The notes beneath the pieces were generated by a model, which worked only from the letters and a program-made list of their open reading frames with translations, ran no database searches and was not told the origin of the DNA. Below, in pieces: positions 35,225 through 44,750 of a stretch of DNA of 64,000 nucleotides (the first letter of the stretch is position 1; every line of letters begins with the position of its first letter). Location: assembly GCA_043764015.1 (NCBI GenBank), contig JAYUKY010000104.1, forward strand, positions 1 through 64,000, given 5' to 3'. The DNA is from JANYGM01 sp043764015 (GTDB taxonomy: Bacteria > Bacteroidota > Bacteroidia > Cytophagales > Thermonemataceae). The position numbers and the translations under genes are program-made.

Positions 35225-36280
35225 TTAAACGTCATTTATTTCAGTTGGTAAAGGTACATTTTCCTCCAAATATTGATAAAAACAATGTGCTAAGTACGGT
35301 GCAAGAGAAACGCCTTTGCTTCCCAAACCATTAAAAACACCAATAAGTGGGTTTGCGTGATGTAAACCCATTATTGGACGGCGGTTTTTGGTCGCAGGAC
35401 GCACTCCAGCCACTTGCCCAACTATTTCAAATGGCACAGAAAGTATTTGCGTGGCTTTTTCTGTAAGTTCTTGTATTGCTTTTGCGCTTATTTCCCAGTC
35501 TAAAGGCTGCCAACTATACGTAGAAGCCACTCTAATGGTTTGGTTTTGCTGAATAGGCACAAGAGAAACACCCAAATTGATAATATCAGTACTATAATTG
35601 GTATTTTTATTAGTATCTTGTAAAAGTTTTATCTCCAAAATCTCGCCTTTCACAGGTGAAAAAGGCAAATGCTTCAAAAACGGGTTTTGAGTAGCATTTG
35701 CACCTTCACAAAAGATAATTTTTTTAGCTGAAAATTCCTTCCAAACCACTTTATCCGCCTCAAAAACAACATCTTGATACAAAAAATTAGCATTGATATA
35801 CGCATTTTTTGTTATTAAAAAATCCTTGTACGCACGCAAAAGCGTAGGCAAATCCACGTAACCAGCTTGTTTTGTGGCTATTCCACCAAACGGATTTTTT
35901 ATGAGATTTTCATAACTCTGATTATCAGGGTTTTTATCTAAATAAATAGCAAATTCTGGTAATTCAGCACGCAAAAGCCATTCATTTTGTTCTTCTACAC
36001 TTCTGAAAGGTCTGTAAATCAGTTTATTATGAAAAAATTTAGTATTTAGTTTTTCTTCTAAATCAGTATAGAACTTCTCCAAAAAAGGAAATAAACTATC
36101 CGCTAACCACGTTTTATGCAATTTCTTGCCTGTAAGCGGATTATAAATGCCTGCTGCCACTTTTGAGCTACAAAATCCTGTTTCATCATTGACAACAAGC
36201 ACCGTTTTTTGGTGATTTAAAAGGGTTTCCGCAAGAACCGTGCCTGCAATTCCTTGCCCAATAATAAGATAATCTAACAT
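35225..36280 (-). CDS. FAD-dependent oxidoreductase (DAO type)
   Basis: This 351-aa protein starts with the dinucleotide-binding motif YLIIGQGIAGTVLAE (residues 4-18) and continues with the DAO-family fold (SSKVAAGIYNPLTGKK, a mid-protein GEILEIK, and a C-terminal VAGVRPATKNRRPIMG ... NGLGSKGVSLAPY). The family oxidises amino acids such as glycine or modifies tRNA side chains (as in MnmC). No partner domain is fused, so the substrate is unknown. rsmA lies about 90 bp upstream on the same strand. Confidence 0.88.
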   Translation of the reverse strand: MLDYLIIGQGIAGTVLAETLLNHQKTVLVVNDETGFCSSKVAAGIYNPLTGKKLHKTWLADSLFPFLEKFYTDLEEKLNTKFFHNKLIYRPFRSVEEQNEWLLRAELPEFAIYLDKNPDNQSYENLIKNPFGGIATKQAGYVDLPTLLRAYKDFLITKNAYINANFLYQDVVFEADKVVWKEFSAKKIIFCEGANATQNPFLKHLPFSPVKGEILEIKLLQDTNKNTNYSTDIINLGVSLVPIQQNQTIRVASTYSWQPLDWEISAKAIQELTEKATQILSVPFEIVGQVAGVRPATKNRRPIMGLHHANPLIGVFNGLGSKGVSLAPYLAHCFYQYLEENVPLPTEINDV

Positions 36281-36338
36281 TTTCTGAGTTTTTAAGAAAT
36301 ATTTTGCAATACAATAAATTGATTATCAGCATTTTGTA

Positions 36339-36375
36339 TTTACCTCGTACTTCAAACTTCGTACCTCGTACCTCA
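36339..36375. repeat. Heptad repeat, TACCTCG/TACTTCA type
   Basis: TACCTCGTACTTCAAACTTCGTACCTCGTACCTCAAA consists of 7-bp words and abuts the rsmA stop codon. The complement (GTACGAAG) appears at 9092 and 44683. Confidence 0.65.
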
Positions 36376-37167
36376 AATTTTCTCTTGCGCCATAATCATT
36401 TGTGTAAGCGTAACAAATTGTGCTACAGAAAGTTGTTCTGCACGTTTGTCTAAAATCTCTAATTTATTAAATTCTGGTGAAATAATGGCTGATTTTAGGG
36501 CATTACGCAGAGTTTTGCGGCGTTGATTGAAAGCAAGTTTTACAATTTCTTTAAACTTTTTTTCATCACAATCTAGCTTTTCAATGTTGTTTCTTTTGAG
36601 AGAAATAACCCCTGATTTAACTTTTGGTGGTGGCGTAAATACGTGAGGTTCAACTGTAAACAAATATTTTATCTCATAAAAAGCCTGCAAAAAAACGCTC
36701 AAAATTCCGTAGGCTTTTTTTCCAGGTGCAGAGGCTATGCGTTCCGCCACTTCTTTTTGAAGCATACAAACTACTTCTGTTACCAACTCCTTGTTTTCCA
36801 ACACTTTAAAAAATATTTGAGAAGAAATATTATAAGGGAAATTCCCAATAATAGCAAATTTTTCAGCAGTATTTTCAGCAAAAATATTATTCAAATCTAA
36901 CTGCAAAAAATCACCTTCCAAAATCTTATTTTCTTTGTAAAGTTCTGGGTAAAAATCTTTAAGATATGCAATGGATTCTGTATCAATATCAATCAAAAAA
37001 GTTTCATATTCTTTGTGTTCTGTAAGAAATTCTGTGAGAACGCCAGTACCTGCGCCAATCTCCAAAACTTTTTTACTTTCGCCAGAAAGTGCCTCTACAA
37101 TGTCTTTGGCAATGTTTTTGTCGTTGAGAAAATGTTGTCCAAGATGTTTTTTAGGTTTTACAATCAT
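36373..37167 (-). CDS. rsmA: 16S rRNA dimethyladenosine transferase RsmA (KsgA)
   Basis: RsmA dimethylates A1518 and A1519 near the 3' end of 16S rRNA. The 264-aa protein has the N-terminal KKHLGQHFLND, the SAM-binding GAGTGVLTEFL near residues 38-48 and the catalytic NFPY motif in IGNFPYNISSQI (about 107-118). Its length is normal. It is preceded by a GAATTGT heptad block and could be co-transcribed with the oxidoreductase gene downstream. Confidence 0.96.
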   Translation of the reverse strand: MIVKPKKHLGQHFLNDKNIAKDIVEALSGESKKVLEIGAGTGVLTEFLTEHKEYETFLIDIDTESIAYLKDFYPELYKENKILEGDFLQLDLNNIFAENTAEKFAIIGNFPYNISSQIFFKVLENKELVTEVVCMLQKEVAERIASAPGKKAYGILSVFLQAFYEIKYLFTVEPHVFTPPPKVKSGVISLKRNNIEKLDCDEKKFKEIVKLAFNQRRKTLRNALKSAIISPEFNKLEILDKRAEQLSVAQFVTLTQMIMAQEKI

Positions 37168-37170
37168 TAT

Positions 37171-37224
37171 TTTTAAATTGTGAATTGTGAATTGTAAATT
37201 GTGAATTGTAAATTGTGAATGAAT
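37171..37224. repeat. Heptad repeat, GAATTGT type, upstream of rsmA
   Basis: Seven or more 7-bp words (AAATTGT, GAATTGT, GAATTGT, AAATTGT, GAATTGT, AAATTGT, GAATGAA) start 4 bp from the rsmA start codon. Beyond it, 37225-37464 holds no gene; it has two small hairpins (37366-37394 with a T-run, and TAGGAATTTG/CAAATTCCTA at 37420-37446 beyond the next minus-strand stop). Confidence 0.65.
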
Positions 37225-37464
37225 ACAAAATACAAAAAGATAGAGAAATAATTAGAAGAAATTAAACAAAAACTAGCACACTTGGTTAGAAAATTATGGC
37301 ACTAAGATAAATAAAAAAGAACAAAAAAACATAAAAGAATAGGTTAATAAGTAATTTTTCATTGGACAATTACTCTTCTTTGAGGGGTAATTGTTTTTGT
37401 TTTTTAAGCATAAAAATAATAGGAATTTGAATAAGTCAAATTCCTACCTAGAACATTTTTATGA

Positions 37465-37773
37465 TTATTTTTTAGCTAACTCACGGATAATTAAGCCTAA
37501 ACCCAGCCCAATAAGTCCGCCAACAACCAAAGGTTCCCAATCTAAATTAGTTTTTGGTTTCACTTGACCAAATTGTGGATTTCTAGCATAGTAAAGCTGT
37601 TCTACTGTACTAAAATTACCTTTGCCTAAATGATTGGCTATTTGCTGTTGTGAGTAACCATATTTAAGTAGAATATCTTGATATTCGTAGTATTCATTTA
37701 AATAGGCTTTATTGTCTAGTATTTTGAAGTAAAGTTCGTTGATTCTAACTTTATCTTGCGGCATCAGCTCCAT
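37465..37773 (-). CDS. Small protein with helical N-terminus and C-terminal membrane anchor
   Basis: This 102-aa protein has an N-terminal helical region containing a possible helix-turn-helix-like stretch (LKYGYSQQQIANHLGKG, 38-54) and a glycine-rich C-terminal hydrophobic segment (VVGGLIGLGLGLII). I do not recognise a family. The coding start lies 5 bp after the stop of a second small membrane protein gene, so the two form a tight pair. Confidence 0.6.
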   Translation of the reverse strand: MELMPQDKVRINELYFKILDNKAYLNEYYEYQDILLKYGYSQQQIANHLGKGNFSTVEQLYYARNPQFGQVKPKTNLDWEPLVVGGLIGLGLGLIIRELAKK

Positions 37774-37778
37774 ATTTT

Positions 37779-38249
37779 TTAAGTATTATTAGGTGGTTGG
37801 TTAGGCATCTCACTTGTGGTAGCAAGAGAATTAATAATTCCTCTTGCTTTTTGCAACATTAATTCTGCTTCATTATTCAAATTCAATAATTTTTCTTGAG
37901 AATCTTTTATTTCTGTTTTCATTGCATCAAATTCTGTTTTTATATCTGCGCTTGCCTTTTCTCCTGCTGCTTTTGCCACATTGTAACTGTTCCACGCAGT
38001 AAAACCAACCGCAAGAATAATCAGCGTACTTATTATCCCAATAGCAGTCAGCCAATTAGTTTGGATTTTTTCTAACACTTTATACTCCGTTTCTACTCTA
38101 ACAATGGTCTTTTCTACGTCTATGAGCTGTTTTTTGAGTTCAATATTCTCTTTTTGAAGACTGTTATAAAGCGTAAGAATAGTATCTTTTTTTTGAGCAA
38201 TTAAAGCATTACCACATACTAAACAGAAAATAAGTAAAATAAATTTCAT
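37779..38249 (-). CDS. Membrane-anchored coiled-coil protein
   Basis: This 156-aa protein has a signal-like N-terminus (MKFILLIFCLVCGNALIAQ), a heptad-rich coiled coil (about 25-65), a transmembrane helix (WLTAIGIISTLIILAVGFTAW) and a second coiled coil. The layout is the same as the protein at 57665-58096, though sequence similarity is low. It pairs with the 102-aa gene 5 bp downstream. A TATATTTG -7-like box (38284-38291, minus strand) precedes it. Function unknown. Confidence 0.65.
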   Translation of the reverse strand: MKFILLIFCLVCGNALIAQKKDTILTLYNSLQKENIELKKQLIDVEKTIVRVETEYKVLEKIQTNWLTAIGIISTLIILAVGFTAWNSYNVAKAAGEKASADIKTEFDAMKTEIKDSQEKLLNLNNEAELMLQKARGIINSLATTSEMPNQPPNNT

Positions 38250-38302
38250 TATGATTTTTTAGAGAGAAACAGTTTATTTTCAACAAATATACGAAAAATA
38301 TT

Positions 38303-40057
38303 TTATTTCCTAATAATTTTCACCACCACAGAAATCAGCAAAAAAGCACCTAAAAACGCACACAAACGCCCTAAATAATCTCCATATTTGGTATAAGTCG
38401 TTTGAAAATCATTCAAATAAACAGTACCTTTGAAGGCTTTTCTATCATCATAATTACTTGCAAAAAGTACATCTCCACGTGCATCTACAAACCCAGAAAT
38501 GCCCGTATTAGCAGACCTAGCCACATATTTACGTGTTTCTATGGCACGAAGACTTGCGTGAGCAAAATGTTGCCTATAACCAGAAGTATTGCCCCACCAA
38601 CCATCATTAGTGATGATACAAAGCACATTAGCCCCTTTTTTGACGTACTCGCCCACAAACTCCCCATAAATAGACTCATAACAGATAATAGGCGCAATTT
38701 TTAGGTTATTTTGATAGAAAACCTCTCTTTCTTTTTGCCTTGCAAGTCCCGTAGAAACGCCCCCAATATTTATCATTACTTTTGATAAAATGCTGAATAC
38801 GGCAGGATAGGGCATACTTTCCACGCCAGGAACAAGTTTTGATTTGTGATAAATAGCCACACTATCTGCTTTATCATTAAAAAAAAGTGCTGTATTGAAA
38901 GAATCATAAAATGCGCCAGCGTGTGCTGTGGCAGTTGGTGTGGCTTTTGTCTTATAAAATTCGTGGGTGATTGCACCTGAAAGCACTGCCGTTTGTGGGT
39001 AATTTTTATAAATTTGCCTTAAAGTGTCTAATGCTGGCGTAAAAGAAGTTTCTTGCTCATTATTTTGAATGATTGTATCAGATTTAATATTTTTAGTTCT
39101 CAATTTTTGATTATTAATTCCAATTTTAGTATCTTTATCAATAACTTCTTGTTTATCAATCCTTTTAGCAGACATTTTTCGTTTTATCATTAAATCTTGT
39201 TCACGACTTTGTACTTCAACTGCCGTTTCTGGGAAAACAGTTAGTTGCGTTTGTGGGCTTATTTGCGTTTGAGCGAGGTTTTTAGAGATTTGTAGTTGCT
39301 TTTGAACAGGAATAAAATTTGTGCCGTCAGAAAATTTTTCTGTGTAAGAGTCAATATTTGGCTGCACCACGACTATTTCAGCAGGCATTTTCTTATTTAA
39401 CTCAAAACTATAATACAAAATATACGAAAAACCTATTGGTAAGGCAATCAGGGTGGTTGCGTACATTGCAAAAACTTTTTTGTTGTGTTGATTATTGGTT
39501 GTAAGCAGTTTGAAAAAGATAATATTTCCTAGCAAAACCCACACAGAACCGCCCAAAACGCCTGTATATTCGTACCATTGTACCCACGTATGCGTATAAG
39601 AAAAGCCGTTTCCAAGTGTGAGCCACGCCCAACTCAAATCCCAATTTAAGTGCAAATATTCAAATGCAATCCAATAAAAAATAAAAGCTAAAAGTCCTTT
39701 ATCTTCTCCCAAAATGGCTTTTGTACGTCTGTAAAGCACAAACGGAATACTCATAAGCAGCGTGTTTGCTATCAGCATTGCTATTGCCCCAACTGCAGAG
39801 GCGTTCCAAACCCACCAAGTAGTGATAACATTCCACATAAAAAGTGCCAACAAGGTATAACGAAAGAAGATTTTACCCTTTTTCTTTCCTTTTTCTATGC
39901 TAATATTTTTTTCTATAAGTAATATCAAAGAAAATCCTGCAAACATTCCAACACTCAAAAAGCCAAAATACCAGCCTCCTGACATCAACAAAGCACTTAT
40001 TAGAGAAAGAACTAAAAGATTTTTTATAGTAGGAACGCTAAATGTTATATTTATCAT
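38303..40057 (-). CDS. lnt: Apolipoprotein N-acyltransferase
   Basis: Lnt adds the third acyl chain to lipoproteins at the periplasmic face of the inner membrane. The 584-aa protein has about seven hydrophobic segments, then a nitrilase-type domain with the catalytic triad: Glu in TVFPETAVE, Lys in HKSKLVPGVE and Cys in PIICYESIYGEF. A 50-residue polar, basic insertion between the first two catalytic segments is longer than usual. The number of lipoproteins in the window agrees with an active pathway. A TATTTTTG -7-like box (40100-40107, minus strand) precedes the gene. Confidence 0.94.
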   Translation of the reverse strand: MINITFSVPTIKNLLVLSLISALLMSGGWYFGFLSVGMFAGFSLILLIEKNISIEKGKKKGKIFFRYTLLALFMWNVITTWWVWNASAVGAIAMLIANTLLMSIPFVLYRRTKAILGEDKGLLAFIFYWIAFEYLHLNWDLSWAWLTLGNGFSYTHTWVQWYEYTGVLGGSVWVLLGNIIFFKLLTTNNQHNKKVFAMYATTLIALPIGFSYILYYSFELNKKMPAEIVVVQPNIDSYTEKFSDGTNFIPVQKQLQISKNLAQTQISPQTQLTVFPETAVEVQSREQDLMIKRKMSAKRIDKQEVIDKDTKIGINNQKLRTKNIKSDTIIQNNEQETSFTPALDTLRQIYKNYPQTAVLSGAITHEFYKTKATPTATAHAGAFYDSFNTALFFNDKADSVAIYHKSKLVPGVESMPYPAVFSILSKVMINIGGVSTGLARQKEREVFYQNNLKIAPIICYESIYGEFVGEYVKKGANVLCIITNDGWWGNTSGYRQHFAHASLRAIETRKYVARSANTGISGFVDARGDVLFASNYDDRKAFKGTVYLNDFQTTYTKYGDYLGRLCAFLGAFLLISVVVKIIRK

Positions 40058-40153
40058 TATTTACTTTTGATAGCTTGATTTACAATAGTTATTTTGGTGC
40101 AAAAATACTATTTTTAATCAGAAAATACATCATTTGGTAGAAATTTAGAAGAA

Positions 40154-40317
40154 TAGACCTCCTTGAAAAGTCAATAAAACCTGTATTTCACTTGTAGGAA
40201 CACGCCTTGGCGTGTTCTGAATCTAGGAAAATCTTTGTTAATGGCTGATTTTCCTAGCGCAAGAACACACCTTGGCGCGTTCCTACATAGAATACAGCCT
40301 TTCCAAGGAAGTCTAAT
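40154..40317. repeat. ~165-bp nested palindrome, mobile-element-like
   Basis: Outer arms TAGACCTCCTTG and CAAGGAAGTCTA, middle arms CTGTATT and AATACAG, then GTAGGAACACGCC and GGCGCGTTCCTAC, and an inner stem CTAGGAAAATC/GATTTTCCTAG around a short loop. In addition each side carries a local hairpin (GAACACGCC/GGCGTGTTC). The size and design parallel the MITE-like element at 6692 and 48703, but the sequence differs and only one copy is here; no clear target duplication. Confidence 0.7.
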
Positions 40318-40426
40318 ATAAATAAAATATAACTTCCAATTTTGCCACCTATTTTGTCCACAGATTTTATATGTTCACAAGGATTATGTTATGCCCTCCA
40401 AAAGTTTGGTACTAACGAAATTTTTA

Positions 40427-40457
40427 TTGAATTTGTTTCATTTTTTGATTATCTTTG
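40427..40457 (+). promoter_or_regulatory. -33/-7 promoter for the propeller protein gene
   Basis: TTG (40427-40429), 20 bp, then TATCTTTG (40450-40457) fits the Bacteroidota consensus, about 43 bp before the start codon. Confidence 0.65.
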
Positions 40458-40499
40458 CAAAATATTTAATAGTATAGAACCATTGCAATTATAAATCTT

Positions 40500-43334
40500 A
40501 TGATGAAATCTTATAACAAATTATCTAAAAAACATTTTTTTTACCTTTCAATTTTCAATATTTTTCTTTCTTTTTTGTTGATATTGCAGCCTGCAAACGC
40601 ACAAAAAGGAAGCTTACTTATCAATAATTACACCGTTTCCAATGAGGTAAGCACAGATTTAGAGTGTAATTCTATGGTGCAATCTTCAAAAGGCGTGTTG
40701 TATTTTGCTAATACAAACGGTATTATGACTTATGATGGTACGCAATGGCAACTAAAATCTATTGGACTTACGCCTTATACGCTTGCTATTAGTACCATAG
40801 CTGGCACAGAAGGCACTATCTATGTGGGTGGAAAAGAAAATTTTGGCTATCTTAGGTTTCTGGCAAATGGTGATTTTGAGTTTGTTTCCCTTGCTAAACA
40901 AATTGCTTCTGGGCTTACTTCACAACAAAGTATTGGTATTATCTCCCAAATCAGCATATTAGACAAGGTTTATTTTTATAGCGACAAACAACTTATTTGT
41001 CATAATCCTAACACAAAAGTAACAGAAACTATCTTAGAAAATTCTCCTAAAAATATTTTTGCAGGCTTTTTTCAACACCAACAAAATGTTTTTATTAACC
41101 TCAAAAACAAAGGATTACATAAAATTGATAGCAAAAATCTCACGCACCTAGCGCAAGGAGATATTTTTAAGGAGTTAGATATTATCTCTCAATTTTCTTA
41201 TGATAAAAATAACACTTGTATTAGCGTTGAAAATAATTTTTTATATCTCTTTGATGGTCAGACTTTTAAACAATTTAATATTACAAATGATGCACAGAAT
41301 TATCTAAATGAACACAGCATACAAAAAATAATCCGTATTTCTGATGCGCAAATAGCCATAGGAACGCTTACAGGTGGTACTATTTTGTTGGATAATGCTG
41401 GAAAACTTTTGCAAGTCATTGATTATCAAAATGGTTTAGAAGATAACGAAATTTTGGCACTTGTGGCAGACAACCAACAAGGGCTTTGGATTTGTCATAG
41501 TACGGGCATTTCTCGTGTGCTTGTGCAACTTCCACTACTTAATTTTTCCACTTATCCTGGACTTGCAGGAAAGCCTACCGCAGTCGCAATGTATGGAGAA
41601 CAACTCTTTGTAGGCACAAATGAAGGCGTTTTTTACCTCAATAATAGCAATAAAGAAGATGTTTCTTTGAAAGTTGAACAAGAAAAAAGTAAGCAACTTT
41701 ATAATTATAATATCCAGCAACAACAACAAAAATACCAGCAAAATTACGTAGCTAAACAAAAAGCTCGTAATACTTTTAAAAATTTATTCAGAAAATCAAA
41801 AATTGCAGTACCTCAAAATAATTTCAAATCACAAAAACAAGCAGAAATTATTACGGTTGTGGTAGAATCAAAGGTATATTCCTATAATAATGGTAATTAT
41901 TTAGTGGAAAAAATACCTTATAATTATCAAAAAATAATGGGTATTGATGCCCGTATTAGCCAGCTTATTCCACTCAAAAACAGGGTACTGGCACGCACAA
42001 ATATTGGCTTATATGATATTTTTTTGGGAAATGTGGAACTTATTTTGCCAGAAGAAAATTTGACTTTTGTTGCGCCTTCTACTTCAAATGATAGTCTGCT
42101 TTATGTTGCATCAGAAAAGGGGATTTTTGCACTAACTAAAAAGGCTGATAAATGGCTGATTTTACCTGTGCTTACAGGTCTTCAAGCCAATATAAATAGT
42201 ATTGTGCAACAACAAAATATTCTTTGGTTGGGTGGAAAGGGGGAAATTTTTAAGGTTTTTCTTAATAATGATGGCTCTTTTGAGAGTTTTACTAAATACG
42301 TTTGGGACAAGCAAAGCAATGCAGATATTGTCGCAAGAGAAATCAATGGAAAACTGCTTTTTTTCCATGACAAAGGCGTTTTACAACACGTGAAAATCAT
42401 TGGAGATACGTTTTTACCTTATAAAGAATTTAGCCAAAATTATCTTCACCCTGATAAAATTTTCATACAGCAACCCAACCACGCTTTTTTGGAAAGCAAA
42501 AGTGGCTGGGCAAATCTCAATTTTCCAAATACGCATAATTGCTCATTTTTGAGAGTTTTTAGGAATATTGATTATATTTTTCAGGCTGATAAAGGCAATA
42601 TTTGGGTCATTGCAGACGACAAAATTATCAAAATAAGTAAAAGTTCTTTCACAGAAAAAACAGCTATCTATAAACCTTTTGTCAAAAATATTTTTACCAA
42701 AACAGGGAAAACTGCCTCTTTGTATGATACAGAGCTACAAAGATATGAAGAAGCGCAAAATTTTTCTTTTGTGCTTGCGTCTCCTTTTTTTGTAGGAGAA
42801 GGAAAAACAGAGTTTCAGTACAGTTTGCAGGGAATTGATGATGCTAATTGGAGCAGTTGGAAGATGCAAAATAGTGTAGATTTTCCGTTTTTGCCAAGTG
42901 GAAAATATGAACTACACCTGCGTACACGCAATACGCTTGGGCAAGTGAGTGACATAGAAAAGTTTAAATTTTACATAAATCCTCCTTTTTGGGAAACGTG
43001 GTGGTTTTATTTACTACAAATTGTTGTGTTGTTTGGACTTTTGGCAACTTCTATTTTCTATAACCGCAGGGGCGCAGACTCCAAAACCGCTACTATTATT
43101 ACGCTGGTCGTGATTATTACTATTTTTGAGTTTTTGGTGTTATTTATAGAGCCTTATTTAGATGCTTTTGCAGGTGGCGTGCCACTTTTCAAACTGCTGA
43201 TGAATATTTTGCTCGCACTTTCTCTTAATCCTATTGAGAAATATGTAAGAGATTTCTTGAAAAACTCTGAACTTGTTGAAAAAGTTTCTACACAAATATC
43301 TGATAAAGTGCGTTGGAATGAACGCTTTAAATGA
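40500..43334 (+). CDS. Two-component-type beta-propeller protein with Y_Y_Y domain, no kinase
   Basis: This 944-aa protein has a signal peptide, Reg_prop-like beta-propeller repeats (about 40-700), a Y_Y_Y domain (FQYSLQGIDDANWSSW about 780) and then three transmembrane helices in the last 110 residues. The first part equals the sensor part of Bacteroidota hybrid kinases, but there is no histidine kinase, HTH or cyclase after the membrane span; instead two more helices and a 30-residue tail follow. A glutamine- and lysine-rich insertion (residues 400-445) breaks the propeller. Role unknown; perhaps a signalling remnant that became a membrane protein. Confidence 0.82.
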   Translation: MMKSYNKLSKKHFFYLSIFNIFLSFLLILQPANAQKGSLLINNYTVSNEVSTDLECNSMVQSSKGVLYFANTNGIMTYDGTQWQLKSIGLTPYTLAISTIAGTEGTIYVGGKENFGYLRFLANGDFEFVSLAKQIASGLTSQQSIGIISQISILDKVYFYSDKQLICHNPNTKVTETILENSPKNIFAGFFQHQQNVFINLKNKGLHKIDSKNLTHLAQGDIFKELDIISQFSYDKNNTCISVENNFLYLFDGQTFKQFNITNDAQNYLNEHSIQKIIRISDAQIAIGTLTGGTILLDNAGKLLQVIDYQNGLEDNEILALVADNQQGLWICHSTGISRVLVQLPLLNFSTYPGLAGKPTAVAMYGEQLFVGTNEGVFYLNNSNKEDVSLKVEQEKSKQLYNYNIQQQQQKYQQNYVAKQKARNTFKNLFRKSKIAVPQNNFKSQKQAEIITVVVESKVYSYNNGNYLVEKIPYNYQKIMGIDARISQLIPLKNRVLARTNIGLYDIFLGNVELILPEENLTFVAPSTSNDSLLYVASEKGIFALTKKADKWLILPVLTGLQANINSIVQQQNILWLGGKGEIFKVFLNNDGSFESFTKYVWDKQSNADIVAREINGKLLFFHDKGVLQHVKIIGDTFLPYKEFSQNYLHPDKIFIQQPNHAFLESKSGWANLNFPNTHNCSFLRVFRNIDYIFQADKGNIWVIADDKIIKISKSSFTEKTAIYKPFVKNIFTKTGKTASLYDTELQRYEEAQNFSFVLASPFFVGEGKTEFQYSLQGIDDANWSSWKMQNSVDFPFLPSGKYELHLRTRNTLGQVSDIEKFKFYINPPFWETWWFYLLQIVVLFGLLATSIFYNRRGADSKTATIITLVVIITIFEFLVLFIEPYLDAFAGGVPLFKLLMNILLALSLNPIEKYVRDFLKNSELVEKVSTQISDKVRWNERFK

Positions 43335-43335
43335 G

Positions 43336-43465
43336 GTGTGAAGTGTGAGGTAAATACATTATTTGCCATTATTGTTTGGTGTTAAAAATACACCTCACAC
43401 CTCACACCTCACACCTCACACCTCACACTTCACACTTCACACTTCACATTTTACACTTTACACAT
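43336..43465. repeat. Heptad repeats (CACACCT) with inverted arm
   Basis: GAGGTGTGAAGTGTGAGG (43336-43354) faces five CACACCT-type and three CACACTT-type units (43391-43448), then TTTTACA/CTTTACA. The block ends 8 bp before the next start codon and begins at the previous stop. Confidence 0.75.
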
Positions 43466-43472
43466 CAAAAAG

Positions 43473-44678
43473 ATGATTTTTGGAATTATAAGAGAAGGCA
43501 AAGTCCCTCACGACCACCGTACACCGCTTTTGCCAGAGCAAGCCGCAGATTTGTGCAAAAACCACCCAGAAGCAATAGTTTATGCGCAGAGTAGCCTTGT
43601 GCGTTGTATTCACGACAATGAATACGAGGCAGAAAATATAAAAATTTTAGAAGATATGAGCCATTGTGACGTGTTGATGGGCGTAAAAGAAGTGCCTATT
43701 TCACAAATTATTGAAGGGAAAACTTATATGTTTTTTTCTCATATTATAAAAAAGCAGGCTTATAACAAAAAACTTATGCAAGCTATTTTAGCGAAAAAAA
43801 TCCGTATGATAGATTATGAGTGTCTGACCAATGAAAAAGGAGAAAGAATTGTGGCTTTTGGGCTTTTTGCAGGAATTGTGGGTGCATATAATGCTTTCTG
43901 GACGTATGGAGAGCGTTATAAAACTTTCCAGTTGAAGCGTGCCAATGCCTGCAAAGATTATGAAGAACTCAAAGAAGAACTACTAAAAGTCAAACTTCCT
44001 AACATAAAAATTGCTCTCACAGGGCGTGGACGTGTGGGACACGGTGCAGTACAAATATTAGAAGAAATAAATATGAAAAAAGTTTCTCCTACTGATTACC
44101 TCACCAAAACCTATAATGAGCCTGTTTTTACGGTGCTTGCCTCACACGACTATTATCACCAAAAAACAGACGAAAAAACGGAGTTTGATGCCAAAGTTTT
44201 TCATCAAAACCCTGAGCTTTTTGAGGCTAATTTCTTGCATTACGCACAGCAAACAGATATTTTAATAACAACGCATTTTTGGAATCCAAAGGCGGATATA
44301 TTATTTTCTAAAAATGATATGGCAAAACCAGATTTTAGGATAAAAATTATTGCTGATATTTCGTGTGATGTGAATGGGTCTGTGCCTTGCACTATGCGTG
44401 CCTCAACCATAGATGCACCTATTTACGACTATAATCCGCATACACAGGAAGAAGCTGACCTTTTTATTGATGATAAAAATGTAACTATAATGGCAGTAGA
44501 TAATTTGCCTTGTGAGTTGCCTTTTGATGCGTCTTGGGCATTTGGTATGCAACTTGTGGCGTATGTGATGCCACATTTTTTCAATGGAGATGCAGAAAAA
44601 GTGCTAGAACGTGCCACTATTGCCCAAAATGGAGATTTAATGCCTAAATATGAGTATTTGAGAGATTTTGCAAGTTAG
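43473..44678 (+). CDS. Saccharopine dehydrogenase (lysine-forming)/lysine-ketoglutarate reductase-like
   Basis: This 401-aa protein belongs to the AlaDH/PNT-like superfamily and most resembles LYS1 or the reductase half of LKR/SDH: an N-terminal RxGKVPHDHRTPLLPEQA, FFSHIIKKQAYN near residue 88, MIDYECL, VAFGLFAGIVGA, an NAD-binding GRGRVGHGA near 190, and the C-terminal AVDNLPCELP motif. The partner saccharopine dehydrogenase is not adjacent, so the direction (lysine breakdown or a different imino acid) is unclear. It lies downstream of a heptad block. Confidence 0.82.
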   Translation: MIFGIIREGKVPHDHRTPLLPEQAADLCKNHPEAIVYAQSSLVRCIHDNEYEAENIKILEDMSHCDVLMGVKEVPISQIIEGKTYMFFSHIIKKQAYNKKLMQAILAKKIRMIDYECLTNEKGERIVAFGLFAGIVGAYNAFWTYGERYKTFQLKRANACKDYEELKEELLKVKLPNIKIALTGRGRVGHGAVQILEEINMKKVSPTDYLTKTYNEPVFTVLASHDYYHQKTDEKTEFDAKVFHQNPELFEANFLHYAQQTDILITTHFWNPKADILFSKNDMAKPDFRIKIIADISCDVNGSVPCTMRASTIDAPIYDYNPHTQEEADLFIDDKNVTIMAVDNLPCELPFDASWAFGMQLVAYVMPHFFNGDAEKVLERATIAQNGDLMPKYEYLRDFAS

Positions 44679-44682
44679 GAAA

Positions 44683-44712
44683 AAATACGAAATACGAGGT
44701 ACGAAATACGAA
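44683..44712. repeat. Heptad repeat, TACGAAA/TACGAGG type
   Basis: ATACGAAATACGAGGTACGAAATACGAA is four 7-bp words, just after a stop codon. The core that follows (ATTGATTATTAAG) is also seen after the 9092 block and near 53345. Confidence 0.65.
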
Positions 44713-44750
44713 TGTAAAACATTGATTATTAAGTTTTTATACAAAAATAA

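Larger units (their letters stand above)
40058..40499. other. Intergenic region with long palindrome and promoter
   Basis: No gene is visible. The region holds the lnt promoter side (-7-like at 40100), a ~165-bp palindrome (40154-40317) and the promoter of the following propeller gene (40427-40457). Confidence 0.7.

Noticed and set aside
43388..43450. Possible CRISPR-like array
   Set aside because: Units are only 7 bp without spacers of regular length; it is a heptad repeat block, not a CRISPR array.
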